From Herbaspirillum rhizosphaerae_A (GTDB taxonomy: Bacteria; Pseudomonadota; Gammaproteobacteria; Burkholderiales; Burkholderiaceae_D), in assembly GCF_046025915.1 (NCBI RefSeq), contig NZ_JAQQFR010000001.1:248001-312000 (forward strand): a DNA stretch of 64,000 nucleotides, written 5' to 3'. The notes below the pieces were generated by a model, which had not been told where the DNA came from, searched no databases, and saw nothing but the letters and a program-made list of their open reading frames with translations. Made by a program: the position numbers and the translations under genes. Positions 44,247 through 52,438 of this stretch are shown piece by piece. Each line of letters starts with the position of its first letter. Position 1 is the first letter of the stretch.

Positions 44247-44345
44247 ATGTCAGGTGTTACTTTATCTATCACGCTGGCTTCGGGCTATCGGGCGTTTCCT
44301 GATTTCCGTATGCCAACGACGTCAGAACCCGAGAAAAGATCATGA
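44247..44345 (+). CDS. Candidate small ORF, 32 residues
   Basis: ATG at 44247 with AGAGGAGA at 44232-44239, spacing 7 nt. It encodes MSGVTLSITLASGYRAFPDF... to a TGA at 44343. It lies in the 445-bp gap between the GNAT and DUF4189 genes, which otherwise has no recognised element. The excellent ribosome site is the only support; it could be a leader peptide or chance. Confidence 0.3.
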   Translation: MSGVTLSITLASGYRAFPDFRMPTTSEPEKRS

Positions 44346-44608
44346 GCGTCGCGCGCAAGACCGAGCAGGATTGATGCCCTGATACGAGCGGGCCCTATCA
44401 TCCGCTGTACAACAATTTCTCCACGGCATGCAAACCTTAGCTTCACCGACGGAAATGTTTGTCTAAGCGCACCAGTTCCGATAAATTGATCCGTGCTGTC
44501 GTCAAAGACGACCTCAGTCGCAACTGGTAACTGGCAGCAGTCAGAAACGGTACAAAAAATAATGCAAAAGCCGCCTTCACAGAAGGCAACAATAAAAAGG
44601 GGAAATGT

Positions 44609-45385
44609 ATGCGTGGTGGACTGATAAAGATTGCCGCCGGGGCAGCCGGTGTAATTGCCGCAATTACCGCCGGCACGGCATTCGCGGCTGGCTCACTGGC
44701 CATCGATACGCTGCAGGGCAAGGAATACGGATTCTCTTTCAATCATCCGTCATACGGCGTCGCTGATGAGCGCGCAAAGAGAGAATGCGGCCCGGATTGC
44801 AGCATCGTTAAACGCTTTGAAAACCAATGCGCCGCATTTGCTGCCGATCAGGCTGCAGGCTCTACCGTTTATGGATGGTGGCAGGGCGCAGCCACCAGCG
44901 CGGTCGTGCAACAGCGCGCTCTGTCCGAATGCCGAAGCCAGGGAGGATCAAGCTGCATCGTGCGTGCATGGGGGTGCGACACAATCAAGGCAAACGACAG
45001 ACAAACCAATGCAAAAACGCCGAAGCAAGATAGCAACACATTCACCATGCTGGGTGAGTGGACGCTGGATTACACCACGGCGCGCGGCTACTCGGCAAAC
45101 GGTACCGTGCGCGTCACCAACGCCGTCGGCAATGGCGTCTTCCGAGGTGTCATCGTGCTGTCGTATACCTCCAATGGCATCACCAAGCAGATTCAGGAAG
45201 ATGCGCTGGTTACTGTACAGGGAGAGACGATCACCATCAGTGGCAGCAATCCGGTTTATGTATCCGGGACTGGCAACTACAACGCAGACAATTACACGCT
45301 CAACAAGGTCAGCAACAATGTCCTGAAAGGCGTCAACAAAGACAATGCCGGTGCAGGCGGCATTATTGTTCTGATCAAGAAATAG
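44609..45385 (+). CDS. DUF4189-domain secreted protein
   Basis: 258 residues with AAAAGGGG 6 nt before the ATG. Signal peptide GGLIKIAAGAAGVIAAITAG-TAFA. The DUF4189 part (residues about 27-130) shows the family pattern: AIDTLQGKEYGFSFNHPSYG, paired Cys in ECGPDCSIVKRFENQCAAFA, YGWWQGAATS, ALSECRSQGGSSCIVRAWGC. The C-terminal about 110 residues (EWTLDYTTARGYSANGTVRV ...) form a separate beta-rich unit of Asn/Thr-rich strands. Function unknown; Cys pairs indicate a periplasmic disulfide-bonded protein. Confidence 0.8.
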   Translation: MRGGLIKIAAGAAGVIAAITAGTAFAAGSLAIDTLQGKEYGFSFNHPSYGVADERAKRECGPDCSIVKRFENQCAAFAADQAAGSTVYGWWQGAATSAVVQQRALSECRSQGGSSCIVRAWGCDTIKANDRQTNAKTPKQDSNTFTMLGEWTLDYTTARGYSANGTVRVTNAVGNGVFRGVIVLSYTSNGITKQIQEDALVTVQGETITISGSNPVYVSGTGNYNADNYTLNKVSNNVLKGVNKDNAGAGGIIVLIKK

Positions 45386-45591
45386 CGGAGTCAGTGCCGG
45401 CGATAGGCGGCAGGCATCCTCAGCCAAACCCTCTGATGCGATATCTTATCGGACGACCGTCATCAGCAAGTAGTACTCGCCCGATCTATTAAGGTGACGT
45501 CGACATACGTTTTCAACGCTCATTGCTTGGGCCTACGATTTACCAAACCGTTGCATCCCCTGGCTAAGTGCGCGTACGTATTGTCGACTTA

Positions 45592-46371
45592 TTATTGGTT
45601 CTCGCGCTTTGCCAGCAACGCCATATGCTTGTCCAATATCGACTTCAATTTGCCTTCGCGACGCATATTTTCCAATTGAAGATTCAGTGCTTTCAGGTGG
45701 GTGATACATGGACTCGACTTCGTTATGGCGATGAAATTGTCAGATTCCGAGACATACGGTTTTAAGGCAACAAATCTGTCGTTCTGCCCTGACGTGGTCA
45801 GGTAGACCAATCCGCTGTAGTACCCGGTGATCAGGTAATCGATACGACGCAGTTCCAGTTTCTTAAAATTCATATAAGTCTTTTGCTCGGCCTCTACCTG
45901 CAAATTCTTTCGCAAGAATTCATCGAAGCCGTTTCCAAACTGGTTGCCAAGCGTGACGCCGCCCTTTTTTCCGATCAGATCATTCCAGCCTGAATAGCTG
46001 AATTTCTTGTCCCTGGCGACAAATACGGCAATCGGATTGGAGAATAGTGCGACGTTGGTATAGGTCAAATACTCGCGTCTTTCGGGAGTGTCTTTAAGAG
46101 AAGAGATCATGTCGATCTCGCCTTCCTGTGCGCTTTTCAGTACGCGATGGAAGGGCCCGACATAGCGAATTTCATAGGGGACGTTGAGCGCTCCCAAAGC
46201 GGTCGTCACGATTTCGATACTGGCGCCGGTAAGATGTTTACCGTCGTACCATTGCAAGGGCGCGTAGTCGGAGTCGGCTGAAATAACCACTTTCCGGCAT
46301 TCTTTTTCTTGCGACGAAGCCGCCAACGGGATCAATGCGAGCAATAAGACACATCGAATCAAAATAGGCAT
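45592..46371 (-). CDS. Solitary periplasmic solute-binding protein (family 3-like)
   Basis: 259 residues with a short signal peptide (IRCVLLLALIPLAASSQEK). Typical text: KVVISADSDYAPLQWYDGKH, TGASIEIVTTALGAL, KSAQEGEIDMISSLKDTPER and YLTYTNVALFSNPIAVFV. Alone, without transport genes, it resembles the polar amino-acid-binding-like proteins frequent in betaproteobacteria, some of which act as sensors. The right flank 46372-46660 is non-coding. Confidence 0.85.
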   Translation of the reverse strand: MPILIRCVLLLALIPLAASSQEKECRKVVISADSDYAPLQWYDGKHLTGASIEIVTTALGALNVPYEIRYVGPFHRVLKSAQEGEIDMISSLKDTPERREYLTYTNVALFSNPIAVFVARDKKFSYSGWNDLIGKKGGVTLGNQFGNGFDEFLRKNLQVEAEQKTYMNFKKLELRRIDYLITGYYSGLVYLTTSGQNDRFVALKPYVSESDNFIAITKSSPCITHLKALNLQLENMRREGKLKSILDKHMALLAKRENQ

Positions 46372-46700
46372 GCGCGGTCTCCCAGCGAATTTTATTTAAT
46401 ATTTTGCCGTATTGTTTCTGCACTATAACCTGAATAAACGCGACTGTAGGAAGAGAGTGAAGCTTAAAACTGCCAGGAAGCTGCCAGCTCGCGCGTAAGT
46501 TCGCGATTTCATTGGATCGACACCAATGCAACAACAGCTATAAGCAAGAGTCTTAGACATTGCTTATGAAGTGTGATGAAAGTGAACGGCCATAAGCAGA
46601 TGCCACCCCTCTTACAGAATCGTATAAAAAAGCCCGATTCAGCTGATGCCGAATCGGGCTTTCAAATTTAATCGCCTGCTATCCGAGAGCTCTCGCTCCG
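46372..46700. other. 329-bp intergenic region with terminator
   Basis: Besides the terminator listed separately, the stretch has TGCTTATG (46561-46568) and CATAAGCA (46591-46598), an exact 8-bp inverted repeat with a 22-nt spacer, and another ATAAGCA near 46540. These could be regulatory sites for the minus-strand binding-protein gene at 45592. No ORF is supported. Confidence 0.5.
46626..46663 (-). terminator. Intrinsic terminator of the SDR gene
   Basis: AGCCCGATTC (46631-46640) and GAATCGGGCT (46651-46660) form a perfect 10-bp stem with a 10-nt loop. On the minus strand it is followed by six T residues, and it lies 38 bp after the stop of the SDR gene. Confidence 0.9.
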
Positions 46701-47492
46701 TCAGAAGGCGCTCTTGATCACACCGCCGTCGACACGAAGCGCCGCACCGGTGGTGGCCGATGCGAGCGGGCTGACGACGTAGGCCACCAGTGACGCAACT
46801 TCTTGCGGCGTGCCGAAGCGTTTGATGAGTGAAGTCGGACGGACGTGTTCGAAAAATTCTGCCTCGACCTGCTGGAAGCTCTTGTCGCTCGATCGCGCCA
46901 TCTCTTCGACGAAGTCGCCGACGCCACGCGATTTGGTCGGGCCGGGCAATATGCTGTTGACCGTGATGCCCGTGCCGGCGACCGATTCCGCCAGACCGCG
47001 GGACACTGCAAGCTGGGCAGTCTTGGTCATGCCGTAGTGGACCATCTCTGTGGGAATCTGTACCGCGCTTTCGCTGGAGATGAAAATAATCCGTCCCCAG
47101 TTCGCCTGCTTCATCTCCGGCAGTACCAAACGCGCAAGACGCACGCCGCTCAGTACATTGACGTCAAAGAAGCGCAGCCAGTCTTCGTCCGGAATATCTT
47201 CAAATGCCTTGGGTTCAAAGATGCCGAGGTTGTTCACGAGAATGTTGATGCCGGGGTGACGTCGCACAACCTCATTCGCGGCGTCCGCTTTGCTGAGGTC
47301 TCCGGCATAGCCTTGAACCTTACCCTTCGTTTCCGAGCGTATACGCTCCACCGCCTCGTCGACGCTGCCTTGCGTCCGGCCGTTGACGATCACGCTCGCG
47401 CCCTCTTGGGCCAGCGTGTGAGCGATGGCGTAACCGATGCCGGCAGTGCTGCCGCTTACGAGGGCAATCTTGCCGTCGAGTTGCAAATCCAT
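46701..47492 (-). CDS. SDR-family oxidoreductase (classical)
   Basis: 263 residues. Cofactor motif LVSGSTAGIGYAIAHTLAQE (T/S-G-x-x-x-G-I-G), INILVNNLGIFEPKAFED (N-N-x-G), catalytic Ser in IIFISSESAVQIPTE and Tyr-x-x-x-Lys in VHYGMTKTAQLA. The C-terminal ATTGAALRVDGGVIKSAF is the usual FabG-like ending. ASVIVNGRTQ (Arg after the second strand) suggests NADP(H). It stands alone with its own terminator; substrate not predictable. Confidence 0.9.
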   Translation of the reverse strand: MDLQLDGKIALVSGSTAGIGYAIAHTLAQEGASVIVNGRTQGSVDEAVERIRSETKGKVQGYAGDLSKADAANEVVRRHPGINILVNNLGIFEPKAFEDIPDEDWLRFFDVNVLSGVRLARLVLPEMKQANWGRIIFISSESAVQIPTEMVHYGMTKTAQLAVSRGLAESVAGTGITVNSILPGPTKSRGVGDFVEEMARSSDKSFQQVEAEFFEHVRPTSLIKRFGTPQEVASLVAYVVSPLASATTGAALRVDGGVIKSAF

Positions 47493-47533
47493 GTCACTTC
47501 TCCTTGGTTGACTGCGGAAAATGCTGCCTGAAT

Positions 47534-47573
47534 CGGCTATCAGCTGATGCTAGCGGCTGTCAGTTGGTGCTTG
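47534..47573. repeat. Two tandem imperfect 20-bp units upstream of the SDR gene
   Basis: CGGCTATCAGCTGATGCTAG (47534-47553) is followed directly by a copy with four substitutions (47554-47573). The pair lies 42-81 bp upstream of the SDR start codon. Adjacent 20-bp units, about two helical turns each, suit a dimeric regulator bound twice. Confidence 0.5.
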
Positions 47574-47771
47574 CCGTTTCGGCTGCCACATTACTCTATC
47601 AGGAAGTCACTGCCGGCATCGGACAAGTGAGAATTCGTGGCAAGACTGGCAAGATGCGCGATCACATGACCTGGATAAATGAGGCTGGCCTCAATTGCCG
47701 GCAATCGCGTCGCACTGTGAAGACGGTCAATCGATTTTCCGAGTGCAGCGTCCGCAAGAGCACTACGACTG

Positions 47772-48161
47772 TTAAAAATTCACGTGAGGAGAGACTTTTA
47801 CCGAAGCATTCAAAACCGGCTGCTGCGAAAGTGCATCGACAGAAAATAGCAGGAGGATGCCGATGATAATGATGATGGCGATCTTTGCCGTGTTTTTCAG
47901 CAGATTCAGATGTGGGCGGCGCGAAGGGGTTGTATGTTGCAGTTCAAACCCCGGCGCCAAAAACCACTCTTCACCGCAGGATGGTTTGAAGTCCGTATTC
48001 ACAACCGTTTTCAGCATTTTTCGCTGATGGCCGATGAGTTCGACTTCCAGTTCATGTACCGCAACCGATCCCCACAAGACTAAGAAGAAGCCCGCTCCCC
48101 AAAGCAACATGTCTGTTACCAGAGAACCGAGAGGAGAAAAGTAGGTGATTGCGACGTCCAT
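47772..48161 (-). CDS. Unknown inner-membrane protein
   Basis: 129 residues from the ATG at 48161 (MDVAITYFSPLGSLVTDMLL), with AAGGG 6 nt upstream. A longer frame from 48290 adds 43 residues, including hydrophobic CLIVLLHILASMLTSSGLV, and cannot be excluded. Two transmembrane helices: LLWGAGFFLVLWGSVAV and IAIIIIIGILLLFSVDAL. The middle is cytoplasmic-looking (ELIGHQRKMLKTV). No family is recognised. Confidence 0.6.
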   Translation of the reverse strand: MDVAITYFSPLGSLVTDMLLWGAGFFLVLWGSVAVHELEVELIGHQRKMLKTVVNTDFKPSCGEEWFLAPGFELQHTTPSRRPHLNLLKNTAKIAIIIIIGILLLFSVDALSQQPVLNASVKVSPHVNF

Positions 48162-48350
48162 TGTGCCCTTCTTTTGTTGCGATTGAACGAGACCGGATGA
48201 TGTCAACATACTAGCCAGGATGTGCAAAAGTACTATCAGGCAGTTCCTTATTTCTTGGTTGCAATTCATGCAGTTGATTAGGGCGGTCAACCGCGGATGC
48301 CGCTTCGGTATGATTCGATGTCTCTTTCTCTCACTTTCAAAGCCTGCGAC

Positions 48351-48710
48351 ATGAAACGATACTTTGCTCTTCCCTTGTTACTTGTTGCCCTCGGCCTGGT
48401 CAGCGTGGATGCCGGCGCAAGTACGCTGACAACGCTGTCTTTCGTCATCGATATTGAGGAGCATTGCGGGGAGGGTTCGGTGGGCTGCGACAACGTGTCT
48501 TACGTCGGCACCAGCAAAAAGACCGGCAAGCGCATCAAGTTGCGCGGTAAATCGATGCACACGCTGTGCGCCGATGGTGTTACGCCCTGCCGCTTTCTCG
48601 GCTATGAGTTCAGGAACGGTACGACCCTTTATGAGGTGCAGGAGGATGGCACGCTGGTGATCATGCAGGGCAAGAAAGTGCTGCTGCAAGAGACCGGCGA
48701 ATGGGATTAG
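48351..48710 (+). CDS. Small secreted protein of unknown function
   Basis: 119 residues from the ATG at 48351 (MKRYFALPLLLVALGLVSVD), a signal peptide cut near AGAS-T. The mature part has two Cys pairs (EEHCGEGSVGCDN and LCADGVTPCRFLG), likely disulfides, and charged loops (SKKTGKRIKLRGKSMHTLC). No family is recognised with certainty. Codon usage and start context favour a real gene, although no strong ribosome site is visible. Confidence 0.65.
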   Translation: MKRYFALPLLLVALGLVSVDAGASTLTTLSFVIDIEEHCGEGSVGCDNVSYVGTSKKTGKRIKLRGKSMHTLCADGVTPCRFLGYEFRNGTTLYEVQEDGTLVIMQGKKVLLQETGEWD

Positions 48711-48830
48711 GACGCGCCGGCACCTCATGCGCACCGCTCCAAACAAGGCGCTCCGCGCGATTGAGATATACTTCGGCACCTTCAGCAGTCATGCTGTAAA
48801 AAATTTCTCTCAATCAACTAAAGGAATATC

Positions 48831-48953
48831 ATGCGCAAACTGCGTCGTATTAAAAACATGGAATCGACTTACCGTATCTTTTTTGACAAGCTGGTCAACA
48901 GCATGCTCGAAGAGCTGGGCCTGGAAATGGCTGAGCAAGAAGCCGCCAAGTAA
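48831..48953 (+). CDS. Small protein, 40 residues
   Basis: ATG at 48831 with AAAGGAATATC directly upstream and a TAA at 48951. Product: MRKLRRIKNMESTYRIFFDK, then LVNSMLEELGLEMAEQEAAK: a basic N-terminus and an amphipathic, acidic helix. Codon choice (CTG, CTC, GCC, GAA) matches surrounding genes. A GC-rich hairpin (GCCTGGCG ... CGCCGGGC) follows from 48962. It resembles no protein known to me; short helical proteins of this type often act at membranes or as protein partners. Confidence 0.55.
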   Translation: MRKLRRIKNMESTYRIFFDKLVNSMLEELGLEMAEQEAAK

Positions 48954-49134
48954 ATTGCGTAGCCTGGCGCAACGCCGGGCGTCGCGCATGTTGTGGGCAG
49001 TTGGATATCGCTGCCCACAAACCACGCAAGTCTCTTCATCTGCAGCGCCCTCTTCCTCGTACGTTCCGCAATTCTCCTCAAGCTTCAGCTGTCTAAATAC
49101 TGCTCATCCGCAAAGCAGGGTTTCGCTGCGCCAT

Positions 49135-49166
49135 AAAAAAACGGCCCGCATTGCTGCAGGCCGTTT
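49135..49166 (-). terminator. Intrinsic terminator of the OYE-family gene
   Basis: AAACGGCC (49139-49146) and GGCCGTTT (49159-49166) form the stem. Read on the minus strand, it is followed by T residues (A-run 49135-49141). It lies 26 bp beyond the stop of the OYE-family gene. Confidence 0.85.
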
Positions 49167-49191
49167 CTGTTTGACGCTGGTGACTTCTGAA

Positions 49192-50280
49192 TCAGTAGCG
49201 CTCAAGCCAGTGTGCGTAAGGCGCAGGCAACGTCCACGATGCGCGCTCGATGCCCAGCTCCTTGGCGGCGAAGTAAGCCCAGTGCGGATTGGCGAGATGC
49301 GCCCTGCCGACCATGACGACGTCGAGCTGCTGTTCCTTGACGACGCGTTCGGCGATCTCCGGTGTGCCGAAACCCCAGGCCGACGATACCGGCACGCCCG
49401 CTTCGCGACGTACGCGTTCTGCCACCGGCCCCATGAAGGCCGGCCCCCATGGAATCGATGTCTCGGGAATCGTGAAGCCGACGCTGACGCTGATCATGTC
49501 CATGCCGGCGGTCTTGAACTGACTCACCAGACCGATCGAGTCGAGCAAGGTCTGTTCGTCGCGGCCGTCATATTCGATCACGCCGAAACGTACTGTCAGG
49601 GGCAGATTTTCCGGCCAGACTTCGCGGACGGCTTTGAGGGTCTCCAGCAGGAAACGGCTGCGGTTCTCGACGCTGCCGCCATAGATGTCATCGCGGTGAT
49701 TGGAATGCGCGGAGAAGAAGCTTTGCGCCAGATAGCCGTGGGCGAAGTGGAGTTCCAGCCATTCAAAACCGGCTTCGCGTGCGCGCAACGCGGCATCGAC
49801 GAAGTTCTGGCGCACGCGAGCGATATCGTCCAGTGTCATGGCGCGTGGTTGCTTCGGCAAACCCGCACCGTAGGCGATGGCCGATGGCGCAATGGTCTGC
49901 CAGCCGCGGGCGTCGCCTTCCGCGATATGGTCGTCGCCTTCCCATGGGCGATTGGCGCTGGCTTTGCGGCCCGCGTGGGCGATCTGGATGCCTGGCACCG
50001 AACCTGCCGCCTTGATCGCCTGGACCACAGGGACGAATGCCTGTGCCTGCTCATCCGACCAGATGCCGGTACAACCCGGTGTGATGCGTCCTTCGGGGGC
50101 GACTGCCGTTGCTTCAACGATGACCAGCCCGGCGCCGCCGCGCGCCATGCCTGCATAGTGCGACAAATGCCAGTCATTGACCAGGCCGTCGACGGCCATG
50201 TACTGACACATCGGCGGCACGGCGATGCGATTGCGCAGGGTGACGTCTTTGAGTTTGAAGGGCTGGAACAGAGCGGACAT
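49192..50280 (-). CDS. NADH:flavin oxidoreductase of the Old Yellow Enzyme family (YqjM type)
   Basis: 362 residues. N-terminal LKDVTLRNRIAVPPMCQYMA has the Cys of the YqjM subgroup that tunes FMN potential. GIQIAHAGRKASANRPWEG carries the substrate-binding His (HAGRK). WLELHFAHGYLAQSFFS and RSRFLLETLKAVREVWP are FMN barrel elements, and VVMVGRAHLANPHWAY closes the phosphate site. It reduces activated C=C bonds of enones, maleimides or quinones with NAD(P)H. It is divergent from an ArsR-type gene with a dyad in between, the usual layout for electrophile-induced OYE genes. Confidence 0.92.
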   Translation of the reverse strand: MSALFQPFKLKDVTLRNRIAVPPMCQYMAVDGLVNDWHLSHYAGMARGGAGLVIVEATAVAPEGRITPGCTGIWSDEQAQAFVPVVQAIKAAGSVPGIQIAHAGRKASANRPWEGDDHIAEGDARGWQTIAPSAIAYGAGLPKQPRAMTLDDIARVRQNFVDAALRAREAGFEWLELHFAHGYLAQSFFSAHSNHRDDIYGGSVENRSRFLLETLKAVREVWPENLPLTVRFGVIEYDGRDEQTLLDSIGLVSQFKTAGMDMISVSVGFTIPETSIPWGPAFMGPVAERVRREAGVPVSSAWGFGTPEIAERVVKEQQLDVVMVGRAHLANPHWAYFAAKELGIERASWTLPAPYAHWLERY

Positions 50281-50327
50281 GGAAACCTTTTTGCTGATGA
50301 GGGAATGAATGTTGCGTGTTTACTATT

Positions 50328-50343
50328 ATTCGTTATTTCGAAT
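50328..50343. promoter_or_regulatory. Inverted repeat in the OYE/ArsR divergent region
   Basis: ATTCG (50328-50332) and CGAAT (50339-50343) are separated by 6 nt; the right arm also makes TTCGAA. AT-rich flanks (TATATACGAACAAT) extend the symmetry loosely. It lies 48 bp from the OYE start and 37 bp from the ArsR start, as expected for an ArsR operator controlling both. Confidence 0.6.
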
Positions 50344-50379
50344 ATATACGAACAATGGAACAAGTATAACCCAAGGTGT

Positions 50380-50700
50380 ATGATGTTGCTGATGCGTCCC
50401 TATAAACACCCTGCCCCCGACGAATTCGCCCTTGAACGCGTGCTCTACGCCTTGAGCGATTCGATTCGTCTGGACATTGTCCGGCGACTGGCTCAGGTGG
50501 AATCCGCCAGCTGCGGCGAACTGGATGGCGGTCGGCCGAAGTCGACGGTCTCGCATCATTTCAAGGTTTTGCGGGAGTCCGGCCTGGTGCTGACGGAAAC
50601 AACCGGCACCATGCACATGAACCGGCTGCGCCGCGCAGACGTCGAGAACCGGTTTCCCGGACTGCTGGCGGCGATATTGGCCCAAGGCGCTGCGGCCTAG
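50380..50700 (+). CDS. ArsR-family transcriptional regulator
   Basis: 106 residues from the ATG at 50380 (an ATG at 50392 is an alternative; AAGG lies just upstream). HTH: FALERVLYALSDSIRLDIVR, RLAQVESASCGELDGGRPKS, TVSHHFKVLRESGLVLTETT. A single Cys (SASCGEL) could sense electrophiles or metal, but a multi-cysteine metal site is absent. It is divergent from the OYE-family gene and probably represses it. A much longer open frame from 48727 exists only because the complementary strand codes for the OYE protein. Confidence 0.85.
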   Translation: MMLLMRPYKHPAPDEFALERVLYALSDSIRLDIVRRLAQVESASCGELDGGRPKSTVSHHFKVLRESGLVLTETTGTMHMNRLRRADVENRFPGLLAAILAQGAAA

Positions 50701-50994
50701 GGCGCAAGCTGACGCCGCTGCGGCGTTATCTGTCGAGTTTGTCTTGGCGGTGCAATAACAATGCGCGCTGGTCGAACGATGCGCACTCCCCTACACATTG
50801 TGGCGCGTTTCCCCACACGACTAATCGCCATCCACCGATAGTCCCGCCTTTCTTTTCCGAGCAAGATAAGCAATCGCCACGGAGCTTCCGGTCAACTCCG
50901 CTGGTGAGCTTATCTGCGTTCCGGCGATGCCGCCCGCAGCTAGTCACAAGCAAACATGAGCAATGTCCACGACCGTCCTTCGAGGAGAATTACG

Positions 50995-51384
50995 ATGTCC
51001 AATCAAGACAATAAGCAACAACGCGATAACCAGCAACAACAAGCACAAGCTGGTCAATCCAATCAAGCTGGCCAACAAAAATCGGCACAGCAAGATCAGA
51101 GCTCGCCGGGGAAAAATCAACAGCAAGGTGGTGCTGATCAGGGAACACGCAACAATCAGCACAACCAGCAAAATCAGCAAAACTCCGGCGCCGGTCAACA
51201 ACAAGGCGGCAACTTCAAGGATTCCAGCATCACTCAGGGCGGTGGACGCCAGCACACCCAGGCGGAAGAGCAACGCAACGCCGGCGGCACTGCACAAAAG
51301 CAGCAAGACCAACAAAATCGCGGGCAGAACCAACAGGCAGGCGGCAACGATCAAAAGTCCAATCCGGGATCGAAGCAGCATTGA
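50995..51384 (+). CDS. Gln/Asn/Gly-rich low-complexity protein
   Basis: 129 residues from the ATG at 50995 with GAGGAG at 50982-50987. Nearly the entire chain is Gln, Asn, Gly, Ser, Ala and Lys (QQRDNQQQQAQAGQ, NNQHNQQNQQNSGAGQQQGG), with no hydrophobic core, signal peptide or Cys. Such proteins are intrinsically disordered; the composition is like prion-like or stress-protective hydrophilins. It has its own strong terminator and a 294-bp region upstream without other genes, so it is a monocistronic unit. Function unknown. Confidence 0.75.
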   Translation: MSNQDNKQQRDNQQQQAQAGQSNQAGQQKSAQQDQSSPGKNQQQGGADQGTRNNQHNQQNQQNSGAGQQQGGNFKDSSITQGGGRQHTQAEEQRNAGGTAQKQQDQQNRGQNQQAGGNDQKSNPGSKQH

Positions 51385-51416
51385 TGCGCTAGTGCCATCA
51401 TCCTTAGAGACATTGA

Positions 51417-51447
51417 GGCCGCCATATTGCCGATGGCGGCCTTTTTT
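51417..51447 (+). terminator. Intrinsic terminator of the Gln/Asn-rich gene
   Basis: GGCCGCCAT (51417-51425) and ATGGCGGCC (51433-51441) form a perfect 9-bp stem with a 7-nt loop followed by TTTTTT (51442-51447). Confidence 0.93.
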
Positions 51448-51576
51448 CATTGTCCGATCTGAGCATAATTTATGCTGAACTTACGCTAAACTCATGCTTA
51501 AATTTAGCGCTGAAAAAAATAGCTTTCTTGTTAGAGTGGCGATCCCGTAGATTTCAACCACATCGTCAGGAGCGCC

Positions 51577-51945
51577 ATGTCGGCCGTACTCAACACTATC
51601 CTCATCTACGCAAAAAATCCCTCCGCCACCGCTGAGTTCTACAGCAAGTTCTTCGGTTTCGAGACCACCGGAGAGATGCTGGAAGGACTGATTGAATTGC
51701 ACGCGCCCGACGCCGGAACAAGCATCCTGATCCATCAGGCCGCCAAAACCGTGAAGCTGGGGCAAGTCGGCGTGAAACTCATGTTCAGCGTGCGCGATGT
51801 TGATGGTTTCAAGGAAGAAAGCGCGCAGCGCGGCCTGGTTTTCGGCAGCACGCATCAAGCCCACGGCTATGCGTTTGCCAATGTCAAAGATCCCGACGGC
51901 AACTCGGTCGCCATCTCCAGCCGCGCTTATCGCCGGACGATTTGA
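51577..51945 (+). CDS. VOC-family (glyoxalase/bleomycin-resistance fold) protein
   Basis: 122 residues, AGGAG at 51567-51571. TILIYAKNPSATAEFYSKFF, GLIELHAPDAGTSILIHQAA, VKLMFSVRDVDGFKEESAQR and VKDPDGNSVAISSRAY follow the paired beta-alpha-beta-beta-beta pattern of the VOC fold. The first metal position is replaced (TILIY where other members have H), so it may be non-enzymatic or metal-free. It converges on another VOC gene 25 bp away. Confidence 0.85.
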   Translation: MSAVLNTILIYAKNPSATAEFYSKFFGFETTGEMLEGLIELHAPDAGTSILIHQAAKTVKLGQVGVKLMFSVRDVDGFKEESAQRGLVFGSTHQAHGYAFANVKDPDGNSVAISSRAYRRTI

Positions 51946-51970
51946 CGCTCTGCGGTCAATAGCGCCAGAT

Positions 51971-52387
51971 TTATTTGTCGTAGACCTGCGCCAGATCAGC
52001 AAACCCTTTCACCTCAATCGGATTGCCCGATGGGTCGCTGAAGAACATGGTCGCCTGCTCACCTGCTTCACCCGCGAAACGAATGCTGGGAGGAATGACG
52101 AATTTCACTTCGTCGCTTCCCGACAAGGAGTCGGCGAGCTTGCGCCAGTCGTCCATTTGCAGGATGACGCCCAGATGCGGCATCGGCACCATGTGCGATC
52201 CGACCTTGCCGGTATTCGTCACCTCGAACGGCTTGCCGAGATGCAGCGACAGCTGATGGCCAAAGAAATCAATATCCACCCAGGTGTCGGTGCTTCGGCC
52301 TTCTTCACAGCCGAGTAACTTGCAGTAGAAATCGCGTGCGACATCCAGGTCGTGGACGTGGTAGGCGAGATGAAAGAGTGACTTCAT
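51971..52387 (-). CDS. VOC-family protein (dioxygenase-like)
   Basis: 138 residues. LFHLAYHVHDLDVARDFYCK and LLGCEEGRSTDTWVDIDFFG begin the first module; SHMVPMPHLGVILQMDDWRK and SDPSGNPIEVKGFADLAQVY the second. His and Glu positions for a metal (YHVHDL, HLGVIL, PIEVKGF) are present, so a metal-dependent enzyme is possible. It lies 51 bp downstream of the PLP dehydratase gene on the same strand and may belong to that operon. Confidence 0.85.
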   Translation of the reverse strand: MKSLFHLAYHVHDLDVARDFYCKLLGCEEGRSTDTWVDIDFFGHQLSLHLGKPFEVTNTGKVGSHMVPMPHLGVILQMDDWRKLADSLSGSDEVKFVIPPSIRFAGEAGEQATMFFSDPSGNPIEVKGFADLAQVYDK

Positions 52388-52438
52388 GGGAATCCTTGAT
52401 GATGAAATTTGCGCGATTTGGTCATAACGATACCGGAT

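Noticed and set aside
47504..47866. 120-codon plus-strand frame between the SDR and the small membrane-protein gene
   Set aside because: It overlaps the end of a better-supported minus-strand membrane protein, has irregular codon use and covers the 20-bp tandem repeat of a promoter region.
48727..50280. Long plus-strand open frame (over 500 codons) joined to the ArsR-type gene
   Set aside because: It is antisense to a clear OYE-family gene and its translation has no family pattern; only the last 106 codons (50380-50700) read as a real regulator.
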